From: JAHEAO01 sp942492375
GTDB taxonomy: Bacteria; Pseudomonadota; Alphaproteobacteria; Rhodobacterales; Rhodobacteraceae
Assembly: GCA_942492375.1 (NCBI GenBank)
Contig: CALOEL010000014.1
Span: 744,001-808,000, forward strand
Reading direction: 5' to 3'
DNA length: 64,000 nt
The position numbers were made by a program, and so were the translations under genes. The notes beneath the pieces are model-generated. The model was not told the origin of the DNA, ran no database searches, and saw only the letters and a program-made list of their open reading frames with translations. How positions within the stretch are numbered: the first letter of the stretch is position 1; every line of letters begins with the position of its first letter. Shown in pieces: positions 8,842 to 17,006 of this stretch.

Positions 8842-9828
8842 ATGCCCGCACAGCGCCTGACTGTTGTCGTCACGCGACGCCTGCCCGAAGTGGTCGAGAC
8901 CCGGATGACCGAACTTTTCGACGTCCGCCTGCGCGAGGATGACCGCCCCTGGACCCGCGAGGAGCTTGCCGAGGCGATGCGCGGCGCCGATGTGCTCGTG
9001 CCGACCCTGACCGACCATATCGACGCGGCGCTGATGGCCCAGGCGGGCAACAAGCTGAAACTCATCGCGAATTACGGCGCCGGGATCGATCATGTCGACG
9101 TGCAATCCGCCCGCCAGCGCGGCATCCTCGTGGCCAACACGCCCGGCGTCGTCACTGACGACACCGCCGATATGACCATCGCGCTGATCCTCGCCACCAC
9201 CCGCCGGATCCCCGAAGGGCTGGCGCTGATGCAGTCCGGCAACTGGAAGGGCTGGTCGCCGACAGCGCTTATGGGCGGCCGCATCGCCGGGCGCCGGCTT
9301 GGCATCCTCGGCATGGGCCGGATCGGCCAGGCGGTGGCCAAGCGCGCCCGCGCCTTCGGCATGCAGGTGCATTACCACAACCGCAAGCGCCTCCGCCCCG
9401 AGATCGAGGCGGAATCCGAGGCCACCTACTGGGAAAGTCTCGACCAGATGGTCGCGCGGATGGACATCCTGTCGATCAACTGCCCGCACACGCCCTCGAC
9501 CTTCCACCTGATCAACGCGCGGCGGCTGAAGCTGATGAAGCCCTCGGCGGTGATCGTGAACACCTCGCGCGGCGAGGTCATCGACGAGAACGCCCTGACG
9601 AGGATGCTGCGCACCAAGGAGATCGCCGGCGCGGGTCTCGACGTCTTCGAGCACGGCGCCCAGTTCAACCCCCGCCTGCGAGAGTTGGACAACGTCGTGC
9701 TGCTGCCCCATATGGGTTCCGCCACCGTCGAGGGCCGCACCGAGATGGGCGAGAAGGTGATCATCAACATCAAGACCTTCGCCGATGGCCACAGGCCGCC
9801 CGACCTGGTGGTGCCGGCGATGTTGTAG
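8842..9828 (+). CDS. D-2-hydroxyacid dehydrogenase (glyoxylate/hydroxypyruvate reductase type)
   Basis: A 328-residue NAD(P)-dependent dehydrogenase. The Rossmann motif is LGILGMGRIGQAVAKRARAF, followed by the family signature around INCPHTPSTFHLI and VIVNTSRGEVIDE. The catalytic Arg-Glu-His set is covered by VNTSRGE, DVFEHGAQ and LLPHMGS. It probably reduces glyoxylate or hydroxypyruvate; the substrate is not certain. The ATG at 8842 follows GGAGGCTCC; the longer open frame is non-coding in style. Oddity: its last 96 bases recur twice downstream (11948-12043 and 12241-12322), marking this 3' end as a repeated or targeted sequence. Confidence 0.9.
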   Translation: MPAQRLTVVVTRRLPEVVETRMTELFDVRLREDDRPWTREELAEAMRGADVLVPTLTDHIDAALMAQAGNKLKLIANYGAGIDHVDVQSARQRGILVANTPGVVTDDTADMTIALILATTRRIPEGLALMQSGNWKGWSPTALMGGRIAGRRLGILGMGRIGQAVAKRARAFGMQVHYHNRKRLRPEIEAESEATYWESLDQMVARMDILSINCPHTPSTFHLINARRLKLMKPSAVIVNTSRGEVIDENALTRMLRTKEIAGAGLDVFEHGAQFNPRLRELDNVVLLPHMGSATVEGRTEMGEKVIINIKTFADGHRPPDLVVPAML

Positions 9829-9894
9829 CCCGGCGACCGATGCGCGGAGCGAATTCCATTTGCGATCAACGCGAGCCTTACTTATGCGTAACCC

Positions 9895-10791
9895 GTGGAC
9901 ATCGCCCTCATAAAGACTTTCCTCGAAGTCGCTTCTACAGGCTCCTTCGTCTCGGCGTCAGAGCGCCTGTTCGTCACCCAATCGGCTGTCTCGCTGCGGA
10001 TACAACGGCTCGAAACCGAACTCGGGCGGCCGGTCTTCAAGCGATCGAAAGCCGGGGCCGAACTGACCCCCGCCGGCCGCGAATTCGAGCGCTACGCGCT
10101 TGGCATGGTCAAGCTCTGGGAAGAAGCCCGCCAGCAGGTTGCGATCCCGAAAGGCTTCACCAAAAGCCTCACCATCGGCGCCCAGTACTCGCTGTGGCCA
10201 AGGCTGGGCTTCCGGATGATCGACGTCCTGCGAGAGACGATGCCCGAACTCAACCTAAGGGCAGAGCTGGGAATGCCGGACCGGTTGACACGTTACCTGA
10301 TCGAGGGGGTCATCCAGTTCGCCTTCCTCTATTCACCCAGCCTGCGTCCGGGCCTGTCCGTTTCGAAGGTGATGGATGAGGAACTCGTGCTGGTCGCGCC
10401 CTGGCCCGATCCGAGCATGGATCTGGCGGGACGCTACCTGTTCGTGGACTGGGGACCGGAATTCGTCCAGGCGCATGCGCTGGAACTGCCTCATCTGACC
10501 AACCCCGGCCTGACATTCTCGCTCGGTGCCCTGGCGGCGCATTACATCCTGAACCGCAACCTGGCGGCCTACCTGCCGGCATCCTATGTCCGGCGGCACC
10601 TCGATTCCGGCGAATTGCATCTGGTCCCGGACGCCCCGAGCTTCCCCTATCCGATCTGGTCGGTCTGGCGCGATGACCTGGACAGAAGCGTTGCCCGAAA
10701 AGCACAAGAAGCGATGATCTCGGTGATCGGCTTCGTCGATGCCGAACATCAGGCGGTGGTCGACAAGCTCTCATCTCTGGAAAGCGACTGA
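9895..10791 (+). CDS. LysR family transcriptional regulator
   Basis: A 298-residue DNA-binding regulator. The N-terminal winged helix-turn-helix is clear: LIKTFLEVASTGSFVSASER, then LFVTQSAVSLRIQRLETELG and PVFKRSKAGAELTPAGREF. The remaining ~200 residues form the effector-binding domain. The start is a GTG at 9895 with a weak ribosome site; no better start fits the domain. It lies between the dehydrogenase gene and a DUF481 gene, both in the same direction. LysR regulators usually control a divergent neighbour, but none is present here, so the target is unknown. Confidence 0.9.
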   Translation: MDIALIKTFLEVASTGSFVSASERLFVTQSAVSLRIQRLETELGRPVFKRSKAGAELTPAGREFERYALGMVKLWEEARQQVAIPKGFTKSLTIGAQYSLWPRLGFRMIDVLRETMPELNLRAELGMPDRLTRYLIEGVIQFAFLYSPSLRPGLSVSKVMDEELVLVAPWPDPSMDLAGRYLFVDWGPEFVQAHALELPHLTNPGLTFSLGALAAHYILNRNLAAYLPASYVRRHLDSGELHLVPDAPSFPYPIWSVWRDDLDRSVARKAQEAMISVIGFVDAEHQAVVDKLSSLESD

Positions 10792-10919
10792 AAAGGCGAA
10801 CAATTTTCGGCATTGGTCCATTGGCGCCTTTGACGTGAGTGAAAATCGTCCAAACCATGATTATTTTGAATTTCTGTTATGCATTCCTCTTCCCTAACTC
10901 GGCCTCAGGCAATGCTGCC

Positions 10920-10940
10920 CCCGGTAAAAACATGACCGGG
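10920..10940 (+). promoter_or_regulatory. Leader hairpin before the DUF481 gene
   Basis: Inverted repeat CCCGGT / ACCGGG with a 9-nt A-rich loop, ending 11 nt before the GGAAAGGA ribosome site of the gene at 10966. It could affect translation or mRNA stability. The region before it (10840-10880) is AT-rich and may hold the promoter. Confidence 0.3.
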
Positions 10941-10965
10941 CCATCATCTGGGAAAGGAAAGACCA

Positions 10966-11796
10966 ATGACATTCACTTCGAAACTGGCTTCGGCCTCGGC
11001 GATCGCCCTGCTGATCTCCGCCTCCGTGGTTTCCGCCCAAGGCGCGCTGGTTGGCACCGAAGCGCTGGACGACCGGATCGACGACATCCAGGAAGACGTC
11101 GCGGACGATTTCGCCGACAGCGAAGACGCGCTGCGTCGCGGCTCCAACCAGTATGCACAGGGCTGGACCGGCTCTCTCTCGGCCAGCCTGTCGGCCACCA
11201 ACGGCAACACCGATACCGGCGACGTGGCCATCGGCGCGCGCTTCCGCTACGGCGACGGCGCGTGGAACCACACGCTTGGTTTCGGCTTCGAGTTCGGTGA
11301 AGCCAATGACACGACCGACGAGGAAAACGCGTTCCTGGTCTATGACGTGAACCGCTACATCAACGACAGCGTGTATCTGTTCGGCCTCGGCAGCCTGCAA
11401 TACGACGATTTCGCGTCGAACCGCTACGATGCGTTTCTGGGCTTCGGTCCGGGCTACCGTATCGTGAACACCGATCAGGTCAGCTGGCGTGTCCAGGCTG
11501 GTCCCGGTATCCGCTATGTCGAGGACCAGGCCGGCAACGATGAGACCGAAGCGGCAGGCATCGCGTCGTCGCGGCTCTACTACAAGCTGACCGATGCCAT
11601 GTTCGTCACCAACGACACCGACATCCTGTTTTCCGATGTCAACACGGTCGCGACGAACGATCTGGCGCTGAACTTCAAGATGTCGGACGCGCTGTCGACC
11701 CGCTTCAGCTACCGTACCGAGTATAACAGCGACCCGATCGGCGATCTCGAGCACTACGACAACAAGATCGGCGCCGCCGTGGTCTACGGCTTCTAG
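10966..11796 (+). CDS. DUF481 (YdiY-like) outer membrane beta-barrel protein
   Basis: A 276-residue exported protein with a signal peptide (residues 1-24, ending VVSAQG). A short acidic stretch follows (DDRIDDIQEDVADDFADSED). After that come alternating strands typical of the DUF481 barrel: TGSLSASLSATNGNTDTGD, HTLGFGFEFGEAND, LFGLGSLQYDDFASNRYDAF, WRVQAGPGIRYVED, TRFSYRTEYNSDP, and a C-terminal AAVVYGF ending in Phe as expected for barrel insertion. The function is unknown; E. coli YdiY is acid-induced. A good ribosome site precedes it and a strong terminator follows. Confidence 0.88.
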   Translation: MTFTSKLASASAIALLISASVVSAQGALVGTEALDDRIDDIQEDVADDFADSEDALRRGSNQYAQGWTGSLSASLSATNGNTDTGDVAIGARFRYGDGAWNHTLGFGFEFGEANDTTDEENAFLVYDVNRYINDSVYLFGLGSLQYDDFASNRYDAFLGFGPGYRIVNTDQVSWRVQAGPGIRYVEDQAGNDETEAAGIASSRLYYKLTDAMFVTNDTDILFSDVNTVATNDLALNFKMSDALSTRFSYRTEYNSDPIGDLEHYDNKIGAAVVYGF

Positions 11797-11827
11797 GCCC
11801 GACGAAACCTCGGAAGTTCCAACGAGC

Positions 11828-11857
11828 GGGGGGCGGAGAAATCCGCCCCCCTCTTTC
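11828..11857 (+). terminator. Rho-independent terminator after the DUF481 gene
   Basis: Perfect 10-bp stem GGGGGGCGGA / TCCGCCCCCC, loop GAAA, then TCTTTC. It lies 31 nt after the stop. Confidence 0.88.
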
Positions 11858-11947
11858 ATGTTCCGACACCGGCCAGATCCCGGCCGCGAGCCCCGGGCTG
11901 CGCAGTCATGCGCACCGTCCTGTCTGATGTTGCAGGAGGCGGAGAAT

Positions 11948-12043
11948 GGCCGCACCGAGATGGGCCAGAAGGCGATCATCAACATCAAGATCTTCGCGAA
12001 TGGGCACAGGCCGCCGGATCTGGTTGTGCCGGCGATGTTGTAG
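11948..12043 (+). repeat. Second copy of the dehydrogenase 3' end
   Basis: These 96 bases match the last 96 bases of the dehydrogenase gene (9733-9828), including the TAG stop. I count 87 of 96 identical positions. In frame it reads NGRTEMGQKAIINIKIF, matching EGRTEMGEKVIINIKTF of the intact gene. The upstream side differs from the intact gene but shares a TGTTGCAGGAG stretch with the third copy. It is a remnant, not a working gene: nothing upstream encodes the rest of the enzyme. Confidence 0.85.
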
Positions 12044-12052
12044 AGGATGTCA

Positions 12053-12070
12053 CCCCCGCGAAAGCGGGGG
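12053..12070. repeat. REP-like palindrome
   Basis: Perfect hairpin CCCCCGC-GAAA-GCGGGGG with flanking GTCA and CCTCC. This matches a widespread dispersed repeat style in alphaproteobacterial intergenic DNA. It sits between the second and third dehydrogenase-end copies. Confidence 0.6.
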
Positions 12071-12240
12071 CCTCCCACCACCCGCGTCCCGCGATTCCCC
12101 GTCCCGCCCGGGCGTCAGCCCGGGCAGCGCCCGACCCGCCCCGCGTGCCGCAGGCACGCCTCCGGCGTGACGCGGGCGCTTCGCACCCACCCTCGGGCCG
12201 GGCGCTGCCCCTTGCACTACTGTTGCAGGAGAAGGAGAAT

Positions 12241-12322
12241 GGCCGCACCGAGATGGACGCGAAGGTGATCATCAACATCAAGACCTTCGCAGACGGGCCC
12301 AGGCCGCCGGGGCGATGTTGCG
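12241..12322 (+). repeat. Third, decayed copy of the dehydrogenase 3' end
   Basis: This sequence reads NGRTEMDAKVIINIKTFADG in frame, matching the intact C terminus. It then loses about 14 bases between short GCCG repeats, so the stop codon is gone (GATGTTGCGA in place of GATGTTGTAG). It shares TGTTGCAGGAG upstream with the second copy, so these two are closer to each other than to the intact gene. The AT-rich NTPase gene begins about 40 bases after it. Confidence 0.8.
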
Positions 12323-12361
12323 AAGAAAAGAGTAAGTTGAACTTGGTGGGGATTTGGGAAT

Positions 12362-14056
12362 TTGGCACTAAGCGTAGTCGAAAACGAAATCTCTCGATTC
12401 CTTGAATCGACCGTACCTGAAGTACTTTGCATCAAAGGCAAATGGGGGGTCGGGAAGACATTTCTTTGGAAAACCAGACTGAGCAAAGCCATTGCAGAAC
12501 GAGCCAATATCGGACTTGCTAGGTACGCCTAGGTTTCCCTTTTTGGTGTAAACTCGCTCGACGAAATTAAGGCATCAATTGTCGAGAGCACCGTTCCGAT
12601 CGACAATGGCAGCGACAATGCTACCCGAGCAAGTCTTGGAAAACTACTGAGCGACGTTGAGTCCCTTTCACGCAAAGCTTGGGGGGTAGGTAAAGGACTT
12701 CCCGTCGTCGAAAAGTACATTGCCAATAGTGGTCGAATATTCTTTTTGGCGATTAGAAAGCAGATCGTTGTTATCGATGATCTTGAACGCAAAGGTACTG
12801 CGCTAGAAGCGAGAGACGTGCTTGGCCTCGCATCATTCCTCAAAGAAGAAAAATCGTGCAAGGTGGTCTTTTTGCTTAACGATGAAGGTCTCGCGGAAAA
12901 TGAACGTGTTGAGTTCGAGACATATCTTGAGAAAGTCGCCGATGTTACATTAGTCTTTGCGCCAAGTTCCGAATATGCATCGACCATTGCACTACCAAAT
13001 TCCGACGCTGTTTCCAGTCAAATTCGGAAAGCCGTAGTCGCATTGGGTATTTCCAATATCAGAGTAATCAAGAAAATTGAACGATCAGTGCGGACCTTGG
13101 AGCCAATAATACAAGGGTTCAGCGACGGCGTACTGTCACAGGCAATAAATTCTTTGGCGTTGTTTACTTGGGCGCATCTACAGCGGTCAGAAGCGCCACC
13201 TATCGATTTTATAGTAAAGATGAACCCTTATGGGGTGGGAAGAAACATTCATGATGACGGTGAGCCCGATGAAGAAGAAAACGCGAAGTGGCGAGACTTA
13301 CTTCAGACCTACGGCTACATTTATACGGATGAACTAGATTTGGCGCTACTTAGTGGTGTGAAAAGCGGGTTTCATGACGCAGAGAAAATACTGCCGCAGG
13401 CCCAGTTGGTCCATGACCGGTTGACCGCTGAGAATGCACAGGGATCGCTAGAAGATGCATGGAAGAAGTTCCATAACTCGTTCGATGACGACGAGCACGA
13501 GGTACTGGATGGTATCTACTCCGCGTTCAAATCAAACGTAATATTTGTGTCGCCCGGTACGCTTGATGCAACGATAAGGCTCTTCAAGGATATAGGACGT
13601 ACAAAACAGGCAAAGGAGCTTTTGGATTATTTCTTCGAGAATCGAGGCGGCGAGCCTTCGTTCTATGATCTTGATGAGTATGCGTTTTCTGACGACATAA
13701 TTGACCCGGACGTAAGGCAGGGTTTCGCCAAGAAAAACGAGAGTCTTGCGGTCCAGGTTGACCTCTTGGCTACATTGCAGAACCTAAAAGACGGATGGAA
13801 TCCGAGGGCTCTTTCGGCGCTAGCGGATGCAGATCAGGAGTTCTACATAGATGTTTTTCAGACGTTGCGTGGACGCCAACTGTCGCTGATCGTTCGTGCA
13901 GCAGTTCAATTGGATCGAGTCGTAAATGCGGATCCCGATATGCTTGCAGTTTCTCGAAAAGCCAAAGAAGCGCTTAGGACACTTGCCTCTCAATCTGACA
14001 TCAATCGGCTACGCGCCGAGAAGTTCGGTGTTAAAATAGACGACGGGCCAGCTTAA
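12362..14056 (+). pseudogene. KAP-type P-loop NTPase interrupted by one amber codon
   Basis: One continuous frame of 564 codons broken only by TAG at 12530-12532 (codon 57). Before it lies Walker A, KGKWGVGKT (residues 25-33). After it lies VSLFGVNSLDEIKASI, then Walker B with IVVIDDLERKG (residues 135-145). The order and the VSLFG block fit the KAP family of P-loop NTPases, some of which act in anti-phage defence. In relatives as I recall them, the position before VSLFG is aromatic (RYxY), so TAG probably replaced a Tyr codon. Codon use is much more AT-rich than in the neighbours, a sign of transfer. The likely start is TTG at 12362. Downstream starts such as 12746 would lack Walker A. The C-terminal half has no motif I recognise. 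Confidence 0.75.
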
Positions 14057-14150
14057 GCGATTTGTGAAGCAATCTGAACGGTGCAGTGCCGCACCCCCCA
14101 TCACTCTTTCGCTCCCCACCTCTACCGATGCCCCACCGCCAGCTAGCCGT

Positions 14151-14222
14151 AGCAAGCGTAGGGTGGGGTTTCACCCCACCACACACCGCCAGCAAGCGTA
14201 GGGTGGGGTTCCACCCCACCAC
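14151..14222. repeat. Two tandem 32-bp hairpin repeats
   Basis: AGCAAGCGTAGGGTGGGG starts both copies (14151-14182 and 14191-14222), 40 bp apart and differing at one loop base. Each carries the arms GGTGGGG and CCCCACC around a short loop. This looks like a REP-type dispersed palindrome. Confidence 0.75.
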
Positions 14223-14377
14223 TCCCGCCCGTCGGAACCACATCCATTCCTGACGTGGAACGGGCCCGATCCGCTTCCCCCACCCCTCGCGTCAACCCCC
14301 ACCGAACGCCACAAGCCATCCGTTAAGAAACCCCTAACGGAAAATCACATACCATTGATAAAAAACACTTTTCCCTT

Positions 14378-14395
14378 CCGTCCACATGTGGACGG
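14378..14395. repeat. 18-bp perfect palindrome, copy 1
   Basis: CCGTCCACATGTGGACGG, 30 nt past the stop of the minus-strand lipase gene. The same 14-bp core with different but still complementary outer bases occurs at 55116-55133. It may be a transcription end structure or a protein-binding site. Confidence 0.65.
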
Positions 14396-14424
14396 GGGAG
14401 GGTTGCCCGGCCCGACTTCGGCCC

Positions 14425-15063
14425 TCAGGTCGGCCATTCCCCCGGCACCCGCTCCTTGATATGCGGCTCCCCCAGCGCCGAGATATAGTTCGGCATCGAG
14501 TGCCGCTCATCCATGTCCGGGATCTTCGGGTTCAGCCAGTACCGGCTGCCGATCTGCCGGAACCCCATCACCACCGGCGGCACGTGACAGACCGCGTCAT
14601 CGAGCCGGCAGAGATTGATCACCCAGGCCTCCCCCGCCACCCGCGACCGCCCCCGCTTCGTCCCCGGCGAGGCGAACGCCACCGTCGGCACCTTCAGCGA
14701 GCTGCCCACGATCTGCGCCGACGCCGCCCCCAGCGAATGCCCGATGATCAGCTTCGGCTGCAAAGGTTTCGCGAACGAATAGACGATCTGGGCATGCTCC
14801 AGAAACCCGGCATGCCACATCGCCCCGCTATCCCCCGGCACCACGGTGAAGCCATGCGTGTCCGGCGGCGCGTTGTTGACGAGGTTGAGATTGAAATCCA
14901 GCCAGTCCGACAACTCGTTCGTGCCCGGAATGACAAGGATGCCGTTCTTGAGAAACGACGCCTGCACCCCGGCAACGTCGATCTTGATCTTCACGTCGGC
15001 ATTGTTGGCCCCCTCGTAAGTGTCCAACATGATCTTGGCCGCGTCGTTCAAAGCGATCTTCAT
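14425..15063 (-). CDS. Class 3 lipase-like alpha/beta hydrolase
   Basis: A 212-residue protein with the lipase class 3 nucleophile elbow LIIGHSLGAASAQIVG. The preceding ILVIPGTNELSDWLDFNLNL carries the oxyanion-region GTN/SDW block of this family. An Asp in RLDDAVCHVPP and the His in ERHSMPNYI complete a plausible catalytic triad. No signal peptide is visible. The first start in frame lies a few codons upstream, but the ATG at 15063 has AGGAGA before it. The substrate is unknown. It stands alone, convergent with the KAP gene. Confidence 0.8.
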   Translation of the reverse strand: MKIALNDAAKIMLDTYEGANNADVKIKIDVAGVQASFLKNGILVIPGTNELSDWLDFNLNLVNNAPPDTHGFTVVPGDSGAMWHAGFLEHAQIVYSFAKPLQPKLIIGHSLGAASAQIVGSSLKVPTVAFASPGTKRGRSRVAGEAWVINLCRLDDAVCHVPPVVMGFRQIGSRYWLNPKIPDMDERHSMPNYISALGEPHIKERVPGEWPT

Positions 15064-15170
15064 GGGAAATCTCCTCGGCTGCTGCAACGCCTAGGATAGC
15101 CGAGTTCCCCCGACGTCAATATACCGGAATACCCCCGGTCGGCGCAGATCCGGACCAAGGGGTTCGCCGA

Positions 15171-15986
15171 TCAACTGTAAGTCTGCTTCTCGGTCGGAAA
15201 ACTGCGGTCGCGCACCTCCTCGGCATAGCGCTTGACGCTCGACTCGATCTCGTCGGCCAGCGATCCGTAGACCTTGACGAATTTCGGGGGCTTCGGATTG
15301 AGGCCCAGCATGTCCTCGAGCACGAGAATCTGCCCGTCGCAATCCACGCTGGCGCCGATACCTATCGTCGGAATGTCGACGGCCTGGGTGATCTTGCGGG
15401 CTAGCGGTTCCACCACGCCCTCGACCACGATCGAAAACGCGCCAGCCTCGGCGATGGCCTTGGCGTCCTCAATGTGGATCGGCCAGCTCTCCTCTTCGCG
15501 GCCCTGCGTCTTGAAGCCGCCCATCGTCAGGCTCGCCTGCGGCGTCAGCCCGACATGGCCCATCACCGGAACCCCGCGCTCGACAAGGAAGTGGACGGTC
15601 TCGGCCATGCGGCTGCCACCTTCCAGCTTGACCGCGCCGCAGCCGGTTTCCTTCAAAATCTTGGCGGCGTTGCGGAACGCCTCTTGCGGCGATTCCTCGT
15701 AGGTACCGAAAGGCATGTCCACGACGATCAGCGCGCGCTTCGTGCCGCGCACCACGGCCTTGCCATGCATGATCATCAGATCGAGCGGCACCCCCACCGT
15801 CGTTTCCATCCCGTGCATCACCATGCCAAGGCTGTCGCCGACCAGAATGAAATCCGCGTATTTGTCGACGATCGCCGCGGTATGGGCGTGATAGGAGGTC
15901 AACGAGACGATCGGGTCGCCGCCCTTCATCGCGGTGATCTGAGGCGCGGTGATGCGACGGACGGGTTTCTGCGCTTCTGTGCTCAT
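15171..15986 (-). CDS. panB: 3-methyl-2-oxobutanoate hydroxymethyltransferase
   Basis: PanB adds a hydroxymethyl group from methylene-tetrahydrofolate to 2-oxoisovalerate, giving ketopantoate for pantothenate and CoA synthesis. The 271-residue length is normal. Motifs: ITAMKGGDPIVSLTSYHAHT, DFILVGDSLGMVMHG with the metal-binding Asp, VVDMPFGTYEESP, GCGAVKLEGG and PVMGHVGLTPQ. It is the second gene of a panC-panB operon: its ATG overlaps the panC stop in an ATGA junction at 15983-15986, which implies translational coupling. Confidence 0.96.
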   Translation of the reverse strand: MSTEAQKPVRRITAPQITAMKGGDPIVSLTSYHAHTAAIVDKYADFILVGDSLGMVMHGMETTVGVPLDLMIMHGKAVVRGTKRALIVVDMPFGTYEESPQEAFRNAAKILKETGCGAVKLEGGSRMAETVHFLVERGVPVMGHVGLTPQASLTMGGFKTQGREEESWPIHIEDAKAIAEAGAFSIVVEGVVEPLARKITQAVDIPTIGIGASVDCDGQILVLEDMLGLNPKPPKFVKVYGSLADEIESSVKRYAEEVRDRSFPTEKQTYS

Positions 15987-16843
15987 CTTTGACCCTCCTT
16001 GGGCGTAACAACGCGTTGATCTATAAGTAGGACGTCTCCGAAACGCACTGCAAGAAGAACAACGACCGGCCTGCGGATAGGTCCGTGAACCGTTGCCAGC
16101 GTCTCGGCGTCACGAAGGTCGACCGATTGCACGTTCGCGCGCGGCTCGGCGTCGATCATGTCGCGCACTTCGCGGACCAACTGTTTTGCGTCGGCATCTT
16201 GAGCGACCAGTTTGTCCGCCAGGTCCAGGGAGCTAGAAAGCACGACGGCGGCCTTGCGATCATCGGCCGTCAGACGCACGTTGCGCGACGACATCGCAAG
16301 GCCATCGGGTTCGCGCACCGTCGGCACTCCGATGATCCGCACCGGCATGTCGAGATCGCGGACCATCGCCTTGATTACCCGCAACTGCTGATAGTCCTTC
16401 TTGCCGAAGAAGGCCCGATCGGGCTGGATGATGTTCAGCAGTTTCGTCACCACGGTCGCCACGCCGCGGAAATGGCCGGGCCGGAGCTTGCCGATGAGGA
16501 TCTTCGATAACTCCGTAGCTTCGACGATGGTCTGCTTGTCCGGATGATACATCTCTTCGGGCGAGGGCATGAAAACCAGGTCCACGCCGGCGGCGTGCAG
16601 CATTTCGAGGTCGCGGTCGGTGTTGCGCGGGTAGCTGGCCAGATCCTCTTTCGGACCGAACTGGGTCGGGTTGACGAAGATCGAGACAACAACCCGGTCG
16701 CACTCTGCGGTCGCCGCACGCACCAACGCAATATGGCCGTCATGCAGGTAGCCCATCGTGGGAACAAGGCCGATCGTGTCACCTGCCTTGCGGAAGGCCG
16801 ACAGGGTGGTGCGTGCCTCGGCCTTGGTCTTGCACACTTTCAT
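15983..16843 (-). CDS. panC: Pantoate-beta-alanine ligase
   Basis: PanC joins pantoate and beta-alanine using ATP to make pantothenate. The 286-residue protein has the HIGH-type motif in LVPTMGYLHDGHIALV, the FVNPTQFGPKEDLASYPR block, FFGKKDYQQLRVI and the MSSRNVRLT loop near the KMSKS position. The open frame runs further upstream, but the ATG at 16843 gives the standard N-terminus. It precedes panB with a 4-nt overlap. The 160-nt gap to the divergent dehydrogenase gene at 17007 should hold both promoters. Confidence 0.96.
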   Translation of the reverse strand: MKVCKTKAEARTTLSAFRKAGDTIGLVPTMGYLHDGHIALVRAATAECDRVVVSIFVNPTQFGPKEDLASYPRNTDRDLEMLHAAGVDLVFMPSPEEMYHPDKQTIVEATELSKILIGKLRPGHFRGVATVVTKLLNIIQPDRAFFGKKDYQQLRVIKAMVRDLDMPVRIIGVPTVREPDGLAMSSRNVRLTADDRKAAVVLSSSLDLADKLVAQDADAKQLVREVRDMIDAEPRANVQSVDLRDAETLATVHGPIRRPVVVLLAVRFGDVLLIDQRVVTPKEGQR

Positions 16844-17006
16844 CGCGTCCCCCGAAGTCCTCGGTCGATCTATACGACCCCGCTTGGCGCGGAGCAAGCG
16901 CAGCACCTCTGTCGGTTTCGCGCCATGTTGGGTCGGCTCTTTCTTCTACAGACGGCGCGGTTTAGGCAATTTAAGCGCAGCAGAAACCCCGGGGGAGAGT
17001 CGGCCC

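Larger units (their letters stand above)
14057..14424. other. Repeat-bearing convergent intergenic region
   Basis: No gene is seen here. It holds two tandem hairpin repeats (14151-14222), an inverted repeat CCGTTA / TAACGG (14320-14340), an AT-rich run (14341-14375) and an 18-bp perfect palindrome (14378-14395). It separates the KAP NTPase gene from the lipase gene, which point at each other. Confidence 0.6.

Noticed and set aside
12530..12532. TAG as a pyrrolysine or other recoded codon in the KAP gene
   Set aside because: No pyrrolysine genes are seen, the position fits a Tyr codon one base change away, and the family does not use pyrrolysine.
14151..14222. CRISPR array
   Set aside because: There are only two units with an 8-bp gap, each self-complementary, and no cas genes; this fits a REP-type repeat.
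14319..14340. CtrA site at the CCGTTA/TAACGG inverted repeat
   Set aside because: It reads TTAA-N7-CTAA, one base off the consensus, and lies between converging genes, not in a promoter.
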